A stretch of DNA of 64,000 bases. Source: Nothophaeocryptopus gaeumannii (Eukaryota; Ascomycota; Dothideomycetes; Mycosphaerellales; Mycosphaerellaceae). The translations under genes and the position numbers were made by a program. Below are positions 34,271 to 43,415 of this stretch, in pieces (position 1 is the first letter of the stretch; each line of letters opens with the position of its first letter). Under the pieces are notes generated by a model. The model saw nothing but the letters and a program-made list of their open reading frames with translations, did not search any database and was not told where the DNA came from. The stretch lies in contig JASISA010000023.1 in the NCBI GenBank assembly GCA_031771865.1, positions 1,364,001 through 1,428,000 on the forward strand, in the 5' to 3' direction.

Positions 34271-35018
34271 ATGTTTGCCAATGCTTCTTCTCTCCTTGCC
34301 ATCCTCGCTGTGGTCGCGCAGGTCGCGAACGCAGTGACGCCTCCAGCATGTGTGATTGCTGCTGTAAAGTAAGCGCATACCCTGGAAGAGATGCAGAGGA
34401 GGCCGCGAGAACATGCACGGGAATACGCGACTGGGTCTGGATATGGAGTGGTGGCTGACATTTGCGCAGCACACAGCAGGAGCCGAGCGACTTCGAGACG
34501 GTCTGCGGCGCCAAGGAGGTACAGCAGTACATGACCAAGCACTGCGGCAACAACCTTGAGGCCGCTCAGAGCTACTTCGCGGACCAGTGCAAGGAGAATG
34601 GACAGTCTGCCTGTACGTACCTGCTCACTTTCCCACGCGACAAGTGCTGTCATCTGCGCATACTAACTTCTTCCCAGCCGGCTACTCGTCCTCCTCCACT
34701 GCGTCTGGCTCTGCGTCCGGCTCTGCAACTGCCTCCGCTTCTGCCACTGCCAAGAGCTCCTCAGGCACTCATTCTCTTACAGGTTCCGCCTCCCTCACCG
34801 CAGCTCCCTACCCAATTGGCACCGGCGCCTCGTCGGGCCTTGTCACTGCGACTGCTAATGCCAGCTACACAGCGCCCGCCGGGCAGTCGGCCACTGGTAC
34901 AGTCCCATCTCCCACTGGCAGCGGCATCGCTACATCCACTGGCGGTGCTTCGCGACTCGGTATGGACATCATCGGCATCGCTGCGCTGGGTGTGTTCGGT
35001 GCTATGTTGGCGCTGTGA
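34271..35018 (+). CDS. GPI-anchored Ser/Ala-rich surface protein with Cys domain
   Basis: Exons 34271-34368, 34470-34612 and 34678-35018, with introns of 101 nt (GTAAGC...GCGCAG) and 65 nt (GTACGT...ACTAAC...CCCAG), give 193 residues. Seen: a signal peptide (about 1-21, ending A-N-A), a short domain with four Cys (P-A-C-V, T-V-C-G, K-H-C-G, D-Q-C-K), a Ser/Ala/Thr-rich stalk, then a C-terminal hydrophobic helix (I-I-G-I-A-A-L-G-V-F-G-A-M-L-A-L) after a small-residue site, which is a GPI-attachment signal. The Cys block recalls part of a CFEM domain, but CFEM has eight Cys, so I do not call it one. Likely role: cell wall or plasma-membrane surface. Confidence 0.8.
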
Positions 35019-36024
35019 AAAGCTCCAGCATATGAGCGTTGAGCATCTCGGGCGACGGCTATACAAAATGGACATGTGATTGTAATTGGGGACAACTTGG
35101 GCATTTCTGGATTGTGAATACCATGGGAGTTTCAGTGCGATGCACATGTGTGTGCTTCGGTCAACATGGGCATAGAAGACACGGGCAATGACTTCTCAGA
35201 GCGATGGGACGCCTGGCATTGACGGTCGATGTTTCTCGTATTCTTTAGACATACGGCGGAATAATCAAAGTTGACGTACTTCAGGTCTAGGATACCTTTT
35301 CTTATCAGTCACGTCGAACCGAGCATCGCTATGCGGCCGAGCGAACTCGGGATTCCGCATTGCATTCTGATGCTTTGCAATGGCTACGATGCACAACTTG
35401 CTGTGCAAAAAAACAAATTGAAAGGATCAGAGCAGCTCGCACTTTCGGTCTTCGGTATCTGCAGGTACGATGTCAGGGAAGTACGCTTGCACACCTCAGG
35501 CTGCGAAGCGCTCTGCCCGCAAATTACACAAACATCCCCTCAACGGTAAGTCCAAATGTACGGCAATGTGCGAACAAGTGGGTAGACTTTCAGTTGCCAG
35601 CTTAGGACCCTACAGCATAAGTTCTCTTCACTTGCATGTCAGACAATACCCCGACACGTGGGAACAGCGGGAAGGCATCGAAGGCCTAGAAGGGCAATGG
35701 TCTCGTGGACCCAATGCGGCCCCAAAACTCTGTGTGGACCCTACTTCAGGGCGGACTTAGAAGGAAGCTTTCGAACCGGAGCATTCGCTGGATGTCTGGA
35801 CAACACAAATAATAATGTAGCCGATCTTCGGGCTTTTCGGGAACACGAATCTGCTCGCACTGCTGCCGCTACTAATCATTCACAGGGCTATTGTGGACCC
35901 CAAAGAGCCCTAGGGACATGTTTCGGCCATTCGTCTAAAGATATATACCAAGTCGCATCAGCTACCCGCATGAGAGGAGAAAAGACCACAACAACCTGAG
36001 CGCAACTTTGGAAAATTACCCACA
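35019..36024. other. Intergenic, no gene seen
   Basis: About 1 kb between two plus-strand genes. Overlapping short ORFs (35271-35999) look like chance frames and lack domains or splice support. Confidence 0.45.
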
Positions 36025-37526
36025 ATGGCCCCCAGAATCCTCAAAGACGGCACAGTCATCTCCTTTGACCCCTCCACCCAACGCATCAAAGTCCTTCCCA
36101 AAGCCTCAATCCTTATCTCTAACCATGGCACGATCGACTCAATCCAAGAAGACTACACCGATCTGAGCGCGCCGAACGATGCAGAGACCATCGACTGCAC
36201 CGGCAAAATCATCTCCCCCGGTTTCATCAACACTCACATCCATACCTGGCAAACCGCCTACCGGTCCATCGCACCAAATGTTACGCTTGTGCATTATTTT
36301 GGATGGTTGAGTCAGGAAAGTAAGCTGGCGCAAGACAATTTCACGCCGGAAGATGTGTATATCTCCTCCCTAGAAGGGTATTTGGAAGGCCTCAACGCCG
36401 GCGTGACAGGCTTCGTGGACCACGCCCACGCGAATTGGTATGCCGAAGTGATGCGGAGTGCGTATGAAGCTGCGCTTGATTCGGGGGCGAGGGTTTGGTG
36501 GTGTTATGAGCCGTTTGAGAGGGAGGGGTTCGCGAAAGGGCAGCACCTGGAATCGTATCGAAAGATTGTGTCAGAGAAGGGAAGGAGTGAACTGGTACCG
36601 CTTGGCTTGGGATATAATGGCTTCGCTGGAGCGAAAGGAGAAGACTTTGAGTCGGTGAAGACAGCAGTACAAGATTTGGGAATCGAAGCGATTACGATGC
36701 ATCACTTGGGTGGACCTTGGCCGGGTAAGTTCACGATCCTGTCTTGGCTGATGGGACGGTGGCGACACTGACATTGGACATAGCCCGCGGCTCCGACCCA
36801 CCCTCCATCGTCAAGCAAGGCCTCTCCTCCCTCAACATCCCCATCATCCTCTCCCACGCGCCCTACCTCAGCGAACCCGAGATGCAGACAATGCGAGAGC
36901 ATAACATCCACGTCTCCATAACCCCCGAATCCGAATTCCACTACGGCCACGGCCAAACCTCCGGGCACAAAATCCTCGATCAAGCCTCCCTAGGCGTCGA
37001 CACAGCTTTCACCTTCTCCGGCGACATTCTCTTTCAAACCCGTCTCTACCTCCAACGAACACGAGACGTCAAGTTCCAAGAATTCATTCAGTCATCCGGG
37101 GGTGTATTACCACGCCAAAAAACCCCAATGACAGTCGAACAAGCCTTCCTCCTCGCAACCCGCCAAGGCGCCCGTTCCCTCCATCGCGGCGGAGACCTAG
37201 GCATCCTTACCCCCGGCGCAAAAGCAGATATCGTCATCTTCAACGGCGACTCACCCAACATGCTCGGTTGGTCAGATCCCGTCGCTGCCGTTGTTCTACA
37301 CGCCAATGTGGGAGATGTAGAGCATGTCCTTGTCAATGGGGAGTTTAGGAAGAGGGATTTCGAGTTGGTTGGGGTGAAAGGCGGGTGGGGAGATGTCAGG
37401 CGAAGGTTCTTGGAGACGAGTAAGAAAGTGCAATCAAAGGCGTTTCCGGAGACTGAGACGCCGAAGAAATTGTGGGGGATCAAGGATACGGGGGATGTTG
37501 AGGAGTTGAGTACGATTAGAAAGTAG
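36025..37526 (+). CDS. Amidohydrolase (TRZ/ATZ/cytosine-deaminase-like superfamily)
   Basis: Exons 36025-36724 and 36784-37526 are joined by a 59-nt intron (GTAAGT...ACATAG), giving 480 residues. Metal-binding motifs are visible: N-T-H-I-H-T-W after G-K-I-I-S-P-G-F (about residue 73), F-V-D-H-A-H-A-N-W, S-H-A-P-Y-L, and a catalytic Asp in T-F-S-G-D-I-L-F-Q-T-R. The C-terminal G-A-K-A-D-I-V-I-F block closes the composite beta-sandwich typical of the superfamily. These enzymes remove amino or chloro groups from purines, pyrimidines, triazines or related rings. The substrate cannot be read from sequence. It is 15 kb from the NCS1/hydantoinase pair, so a functional link is only speculative. Confidence 0.88.
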
Positions 37527-38000
37527 AGGGAATCGCCATCTCTTGGTTCTGCCGCGCGATGCTCACCAGGAACATGGTCCGATTGCCTGAACCTGAGTAT
37601 CGTAGGCTCTCTTGAGACACGTCTGTAGTCGTCTTCCGCTCAAGCCATCTCCAAAGTGGCGGGACATCAACAACGTATATCGTGATCAAGATGACGAGTA
37701 ACGTGAAGGGAGCCGCTGACGCCCAGAAGCCCCACTGATTCAGGTGCATGTTTCGTATGTGGGATATGTTTATGCCGAAGACGCTTGAGACGAAGGATAG
37801 TGGGAGGAAGATGATCGTGATCGTTGGGAAAACGACTGTGGCGTTTTCACTCCAGTCTTGAACGCCGGGTACCTGAACTCGTGCCTGTATGAATGATTAG
37901 AACTGTGGGATTGAGCGAAGTAATGAGCGGATGTTCGCTGTACGCACTCGTTCTGTAGTCCATCCATCATTCCGCTTAGCTCTTGGTCAACTCCGACGTT
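37516..38000 (-). pseudogene. CorA-like Mg2+ transporter C-terminal remnant
   Basis: The minus strand reads W-T-T-E-R, then a 63-nt intron-like gap (37885-37947, GTGCGT...ATACAG), then A-R-V-Q-V-P-G-V-Q-D-W, T-V-V-F-P-T-I-T-I-I-F-L-P-L-S-F-V-S-S-V-F-G-I-N and a second helix (L-V-I-L-I-T-I-Y). This is the two-helix C-terminus of fungal CorA-like proteins, with G-I-N in place of the G-M-N signature. The cytoplasmic N-terminal domain is missing: upstream there is a stop (about 38007) and then the end of the shugoshin gene. The last 11 bases overlap the 3' end of the convergent amidohydrolase gene. Most likely a truncated relic. Confidence 0.65.
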
Positions 38001-38149
38001 GGCCGTACTTGAACACAGGTAAGAAAGACGAGTTGATGATGTGCACATTCAATTTGACAGGGTATCTCTCAGGCAACAATCAACTTCCAATCCAAGACAA
38101 CGATCAAGCTCCACGCTACCAGCGAACGCTCACAAGCAATTTTCCCAGC

Positions 38150-40408
38150 TCACAACATCATACTCCTCCTCCGACTCGCCATCCTCGTTTCAGGCGCATG
38201 CGCCGCAGCTCCAGCGTTCACACTCGTCAACGGTACAGAGGTAGACGGTTCCGTACTCCCTCTCTTTGTCCCGGCCAGACTCGAATGCCTGCGATGCGTC
38301 GTGGCAGGCTTTCCGGCAGTGACAGGACTCTGCCTCCCACTAGAAGTAGGCTCTTGTGAGGCCGGAGAGCTAGTCTCTTTGAAGTCATAGAGATCCATTT
38401 CCTCCATCTTTTTCGTGGCGGCATTGATCATCGCACCGGCTGCCATGGGAGACGACTCGCGCCTATCGAGCGCTTCTCTGCGTTTGCGGGAGTTGGCGAT
38501 GAGGGTTGAGATTCCGGTTGCCTGGGAAGTAGTTGATAATGTGCTGGCGGACCCGTTGTCCGATGCGGATGAAGGTCGGGCAGGAGAAATGCGTGGTGAA
38601 GGATGTTCGTCTGTGGATCGTTGATGAAGAGGTGAGCCCATGCTTTCCCGGGTCGCTGAAGGCTTCCAGTCATCATCAAAAGGCTCTTCCTTGATCTTAA
38701 TCGTCTCGGTGCCAGTCCTCTTAAGACTGGACTCGCTGATGCCGCCAACGCTGGTACTTTTGCATCCCTCCGCAGATGTTGCCGAGCTCATAACACGTTT
38801 TGGATCCTGGAGACCACTGACTGCGTCTGCCATCTTCTTTTCTGGTCGTCTCATCTTTGCGACAAGACTTGGTTCGGCATAGTTGACAGAAGATCGGGCA
38901 CGGCGAGATGGTCGTATGCCGCCTTCCGTTGTGTTGCTGATTGATGTCAGTTCTGAGGGAGGTGGAGTGTCACCTCTACCACCCGCCTGCTGTGCTGATG
39001 GTTCTGACGGTGTAGGTGAGAAGAAATCCAGGGCCGCCGGAGTTTCTGGTGGAAGATCGATAGTCTCTGGCTTCGGCGGCGGGATCTCGACCGTCTTGAC
39101 AGGCTCTTCAACAGGAGCGGGAATGGGAACAGACGACACTCTGCGGTTCCCTCGCAACGGTGGCCGCTCAACGTCTTTGGCGGGCGCTGGAATCGACAGA
39201 GAGGAGACTCTTCGACTCCCTCGTGAGGATGGTCGGTCCTGGCTGGCACCCAGCTTGGAAGAGGCAGGCTTCTTCGCTCCATCCTTTCGAGGCTCTGCGG
39301 TCTCTGTGAGCGTCTTACGAGGCGACATGTTGACATTCTTGTCCCCAAGTACTTTGCGACCAGGCTTGACCGGCGAGGAAGGGCGTTCGGAAACGTCTTC
39401 CGCAGGCTCCGTTGTCTCAACTTCAGCCGCTTTGATGGGTACTGTGTCCTCTTCAGAGGACGACTGCTGCGCTGACGCTCTCCGACTGAACGTAAAGTCT
39501 CCTTGAGCTGGCGGGTTGATTGGCTTCTCGGTATCTCTGTCGGCCAACTTCCTCTTCGCGCCGGTCCTGAGTATCGTAGAAGAGGCCTCCGCTTCTGCTT
39601 TGTCCGGACTGTGAGCCAGTATTGAGCTTCGTCGGGACGTCTGCGACGGATCCTTACGCTTCCTCCTGGTCTCCATATTGATCGAGGGCAGAAGTTCTTC
39701 CCGATCGGCACCGGCCTCATCAACCTCACTTTCCTCTCGCTCATATTCTTGCGCATCGAAACTCGATTGGGCGACCCGGTCAAAGTGCGCAACAGGCGGC
39801 GGTCCCAGATCCGGACTTCCACTCGCCGCACTATGATCGCTCAGCCTTATCTCCCGAATTTGTTGCGCATCCAATAACCTCCTCGGGAAGAGCTTATCCT
39901 CTCCAATAGTCGGCATCTGTGACTCCCTCATCAGATCAGCAAGCGGTTGTCGTTCCCGATACTGCTGCCGACTCGGGCTCAAAATCCTCTCCTTCTCCAA
40001 TGGCAACTTCCTCTCAATACCGGCATCTCCATCCTCATCTATGCCATCTATGATACCGCTGAGCTCAGCAATCTTGGCTCGTAAATCGTCCTTCACTCTT
40101 CTCGCAGCCGCGTTGGAAGCTTGCACTCGGACCGTGTAGACTTCATTCTGCAGGCTGAGGACCTGTTCCCTCAATGCCAGATTATCCGAGAGCAGTTTGG
40201 AAACCTCCAATTCCAGACTTCGTATTCGAAGTGATTGGCTCGAATTATTTTTGGCAAGTTCGCGGTTCTGTCGGATGAAGCGGCGTTTTACTTCGGCGAA
40301 GTCAGTGGGTGGTTTCTCGTTTGGAAGACGGCTTTTCGTGCGCATGTTTCGAAAAATCGGGGCACTGAAGCTGCAGGGTGAATGAAGGGGTGTATTATTG
40401 TTGATCAA
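38150..40408 (-). CDS. SGO1: Shugoshin, centromeric cohesion protector
   Basis: Intronless, up to 752 residues; the start may be the second Met (40345, M-R-T-K-S-R), giving 731. The N-terminal coiled coil holds F-I-R-Q-N-R-E-L-A-K-N-N-S-S-Q-S-L-R-I-R and L-E-x-E-V-S-K-L-L-S-D-N-L-A-L-R-E-Q, the PP2A-binding and dimerisation part of shugoshins. After a long disordered, Ser/Pro-rich middle comes the basic SGO C-terminal motif R-P-S-R-R-A-R-S-S-V-N-Y-A-E-P-S-L (about residue 505-521), which binds phosphorylated H2A. Shugoshin shields cohesin from separase and supports kinetochore bi-orientation. The length is in the normal range for filamentous ascomycetes. Confidence 0.92.
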   Translation of the reverse strand: MINNNTPLHSPCSFSAPIFRNMRTKSRLPNEKPPTDFAEVKRRFIRQNRELAKNNSSQSLRIRSLELEVSKLLSDNLALREQVLSLQNEVYTVRVQASNAAARRVKDDLRAKIAELSGIIDGIDEDGDAGIERKLPLEKERILSPSRQQYRERQPLADLMRESQMPTIGEDKLFPRRLLDAQQIREIRLSDHSAASGSPDLGPPPVAHFDRVAQSSFDAQEYEREESEVDEAGADREELLPSINMETRRKRKDPSQTSRRSSILAHSPDKAEAEASSTILRTGAKRKLADRDTEKPINPPAQGDFTFSRRASAQQSSSEEDTVPIKAAEVETTEPAEDVSERPSSPVKPGRKVLGDKNVNMSPRKTLTETAEPRKDGAKKPASSKLGASQDRPSSRGSRRVSSLSIPAPAKDVERPPLRGNRRVSSVPIPAPVEEPVKTVEIPPPKPETIDLPPETPAALDFFSPTPSEPSAQQAGGRGDTPPPSELTSISNTTEGGIRPSRRARSSVNYAEPSLVAKMRRPEKKMADAVSGLQDPKRVMSSATSAEGCKSTSVGGISESSLKRTGTETIKIKEEPFDDDWKPSATRESMGSPLHQRSTDEHPSPRISPARPSSASDNGSASTLSTTSQATGISTLIANSRKRREALDRRESSPMAAGAMINAATKKMEEMDLYDFKETSSPASQEPTSSGRQSPVTAGKPATTHRRHSSLAGTKRGSTEPSTSVPLTSVNAGAAAHAPETRMASRRRSMML

Positions 40409-40960
40409 GACTTACAGACTTCAACACTCTCCCCGCCCGCACCTGCTCCCACCCCACCTCCATTCACCAAACTTGTCGCGGCAGGTGCGATGGGCGGCTC
40501 GTTCAAGCGCGCCATCCACAATCACCCTCACGTCCAATCCAGAAACCAATTCCCCTCCTGATCGCGTTCCAATCAGTTTCGCGTGAATATCGTGCCGTGA
40601 ACTCGATCTGCTGCAGTCGGATGGTGTCGGTAAAGAAAACATGTAGCGATAAATTCGTTGGGGAGTACTTTGTCCAAAGTGTCTGCGTAATCTGTTTCGT
40701 CGCGCGATATGTGTGCTCGCCTTTCAGAATTGGGCAGGCAAACCCTGGGTTTCGTTTCGCAGCGGGAGTGTTGACGCGCCGGCGTTGGCCCCACAACAGT
40801 AGACTTTCGCTTAGTCCCGAGGCTACTGGCGGCAGCCTGAGAGCCGAACTTGGAAGCTGCGAGTGCACGCGTCGCGGGGTCTCACAAAACACTTAACGAT
40901 CCAACTCTCACATCGAATAAATTGTGTAGATGTGAGCATACACGATCAGACGCTACGATC
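40409..40960. promoter_or_regulatory. Divergent promoter, shugoshin / DAD2
   Basis: About 550 bp separates the start codons of two chromosome-segregation genes transcribed in opposite directions. Small ORFs here have no domains. An MluI-like ACGCGT lies near 40867 (cgcacgcgtcgcg), the core sequence bound by MBF-type cell-cycle regulators. One match is weak evidence. Confidence 0.45.
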
Positions 40961-41443
40961 ATGGCCCACCCTCCCCGTCCAACATCGAATCTAATGCGTC
41001 CGTCCTCAGGCCTCGGGCATTCCAATTCGCAATCCTCCGCTCTGCAAGCACGCATAAACGAGAAGAAACTTGAACTCGAATCGCTTAAACAAGTACGCGA
41101 CTTGTCAGCTGGTCTGGCAGGGCAGATGCAGCAATTGGAAGAGAAGTTGTCGACGTTGGATAATGGGACAGAAGCAGTTGCGGCGGTGATGGGTAACTGG
41201 CATACGGTCTTGAGGGCGGTGCATATGGCGAGCTGTAAGTGTATTGTGGGATGGCAATGGAAGGGAGATGTTGGGAGAGATACTGACGAAATGATAGCTG
41301 CGATACCGAAGCCTAAAAGCGATGATGCTGAAGAACGACCTGCCCAGGAACGCAAGCTTCCGCAGACTTTGGTCCGGATACCAATACATACCGCTGAGGC
41401 TGTGAAGAAGGAGCAAGAGGAGAAAAATCAGGCTGGGGAGTGA
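40961..41443 (+). CDS. DAD2: DASH/Dam1 complex subunit Dad2
   Basis: Exons 40961-41234 and 41298-41443 are joined by a 63-nt intron (GTAAGT...ACTGAC...GATAG), giving 139 residues. The core is A-L-Q-A-R-I-N-E-K-K-L-E-L-E-S-L-K-Q-V-R-D-L-S followed by L-E-E-K-L-S-T-L-x-x-G-T-E-A-V-A-A-V-M-G-N-W-H, the helical hairpin and N-W motif of Dad2. The DASH ring couples kinetochores to spindle microtubules. The tail is charged and proline-containing (R-K-L-P-Q-T-L-V-R-I-P). Family size is about 110-150 residues, so this model is complete. Confidence 0.92.
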   Translation: MAHPPRPTSNLMRPSSGLGHSNSQSSALQARINEKKLELESLKQVRDLSAGLAGQMQQLEEKLSTLDNGTEAVAAVMGNWHTVLRAVHMASCKCIVGWQWKGDVGRDTDEMIAAIPKPKSDDAEERPAQERKLPQTLVRIPIHTAEAVKKEQEEKNQAGE

Positions 41444-42018
41444 AGCAGAGGAAGCGAATCTGGTGTCAGAATGAGCGGAGGAGAAAACAGCGTCGCTCAT
41501 ACGTCCCTCTAGATGGAGACAAGAGCGGGGACGCGTCCTACGGACCTCGTACAATGCCGGCCAAGGGAACATAGAGCCCATTGAAAGGCTCAGAAAGTTT
41601 GCGGAATCCGGCCACGGCGGTCACGGAAAACCTCAGCCAAGGCGAATGTCGTGAAAGAGGCTAACGCAGGAAGCAAAGGGATGCACAGGAAGCTGCAGTC
41701 TGCAGAGAAGCTGGCCAGTCGCTGCTCCGCGGACTTTGCAAGCGTTTCGCGGCTTTCTTGCTCTCTATGCTCTACTTGTATCCTTCTCTTCAATCTATAT
41801 GTGTAAGCCTACGTGTCCATACTGAGGCATGGGCTCTCCCGTTCCTAGCCCACGACGCGATCGACTCATCGGTTTGCCGTTCAACTCTGCCTTTCCTGGC
41901 CCACGTCCTTGCTCCTGGGCAATCCTCACTTTGGCTCAGGAGCGTCTCTGATAAAACATACGCACGTGTTGTCGCAATCCTTCATAATCAATGTGCCTCC
42001 CAGTTTCCGGCCCACCCT
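41444..42018. other. Intergenic between convergent genes
   Basis: About 575 bp between the DAD2 stop (plus) and the YPI1 stop (minus). No gene is supported. Confidence 0.5.
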
Positions 42019-42504
42019 TCATCCCTCCTTCTTCCCCTTCCCCTTATACTTCGGCTGCCTCTCATAAGCATTTGGGCTGGGCTTTCTCTCCTTCTCGTTT
42101 CCCTCACCTTCCGCATCCTGGTTGTGGTCATGCCTCCCTCTTCTCCCTTTCCCCTTACCACCCGCCTTCTGAGCCCGACTCAAATCCGGCTCTGAGTCGC
42201 TATCCTCCCCACTACTCGAACTCGAATCCTCGGAGTCACTATCTCCTGGCTCATGCGGCTTGTGGTAAATACAGCAGACTTTACTGCTCTTCTTTCCCAT
42301 TCCTTCGTTGTCGATCACGTCTTCCGCCCATCGGATGCGGCGGCGGGAGGAAGATGCGGGTGAAGTTGAGGAGCCACGGAGACGAAGAGTTGCGGAGCGC
42401 TGAGAGGCGTTTGTGGAGGTTAATGTTTGCGAGCCGTTGGTGGGTGTCGCTGTGCCGGAGGCGGAGCCGGGTGTGCCTGCGAGGCGGGTTTGGTGGCTCG
42501 CCAT
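42019..42504 (-). CDS. YPI1: Type 1 phosphatase regulator Ypi1 (inhibitor-3 homologue)
   Basis: Intronless, 161 residues from the ATG at 42504; an earlier in-frame ATG at 42669 lacks family support. The diagnostic block is [19 protein letters not shown] (about residues 51-69), which contains the R-I-R-W form of the PP1-docking R/K-V/I-x-F/W motif, followed by [11 protein letters not shown], the Cys-containing signature of PPP1R11/Ypi1. An acidic Ser/Asp run and a Lys/Arg-rich tail follow. It binds Glc7/PP1 in the nucleus and is needed for mitosis and ion homeostasis in yeast. Confidence 0.92.
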   Translation of the reverse strand: MASHQTRLAGTPGSASGTATPTNGSQTLTSTNASQRSATLRLRGSSTSPASSSRRRIRWAEDVIDNEGMGKKSSKVCCIYHKPHEPGDSDSEDSSSSSGEDSDSEPDLSRAQKAGGKGKGRRGRHDHNQDAEGEGNEKERKPSPNAYERQPKYKGKGKKEG

Positions 42505-43415
42505 CGTCGCCTTTATAATTGTTTGTCCAAAGTGCGTTTCTCCAAGAAAGCCTGGTGAGCAGTAAGAAAACTTCCGTTGCTGCAGGATCAACCTGTCGTG
42601 TTGGTTTTCTGATCGTGTGCTTTGTGCTTCGGTCGCTTCCAAGGCGGTCGGTGAGACTCTGTGATACAATTCCGGCTGCTCTCAAAAGTGGGTTTGATGT
42701 CAAACCAGATGATTCAAGGCTAGAGTTCTTTGCTTGGTCAGAACTATGATCACCAGGAGCGGCTTGAGTATGGTTGTCAATGTTGATGTGAATGTTTTAG
42801 AGAGTGACGTCTCATATGAAAGTGTAGCAGGCTAAAGTGGCTGCGGGGCACAAAGAGCCGCACGGGCCTTAGGCGCCTGTTAGAGTTTGGTTCTCAGACG
42901 TGACGTGCAGATTGGTGGAGGAGGAGTTGCATCTGCACAGCAACCCAGCGCCGCCAACTCATCGCGATAGCTTACTGCTGCTATATCGCTGTGTGTGATT
43001 GATACCGCCAGCAGTGGTGCTTCAACATTCACTTGATCTCACTTGAGTTTGTCAGCAGCAAGTGACGTTTCTGCCTGCCGGCTCTCCACGCGCTAGAAAC
43101 ACGCTTTTCCGCCCACCGCCACCTTTGACCCGCCAACCTAGCACGAACAGCACAGAGCTTCCGCACTCCCACCGTGCTGTGAAGAGCTTGCACACGTCCA
43201 ACACCGAAACATCCACCACCACCGATATTGACCTCCTTCGAGCAGCGGCGAGTCGCCTGTTTCCCACGACGAGACGCACCTCGAACTGCATGATAAACGC
43301 CTAGCCTTTCCTCCAGCGGTCTGCGCGCCAACTCACCGCCACGAACTGTCGCCCGCAGACAGCAACGTCTTGACCCCTCCGCCTCCGACGAACACATCCT
43401 CACCTACTGCCCAGC
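42505..43415. other. Intergenic, divergent promoters of YPI1 and CRM1
   Basis: About 910 bp, pyrimidine-rich towards the CRM1 start. No gene is supported. Confidence 0.5.

Noticed and set aside
34271..35018. CFEM domain call for the GPI-anchored protein
   Set aside because: Only four cysteines are present in the candidate domain, whereas CFEM has eight, so the name would be misleading.
38947..39831. 294-codon minus-strand ORF in another frame of shugoshin
   Set aside because: It is an Arg/Ser-rich shadow of the disordered middle of shugoshin, with no independent motif.
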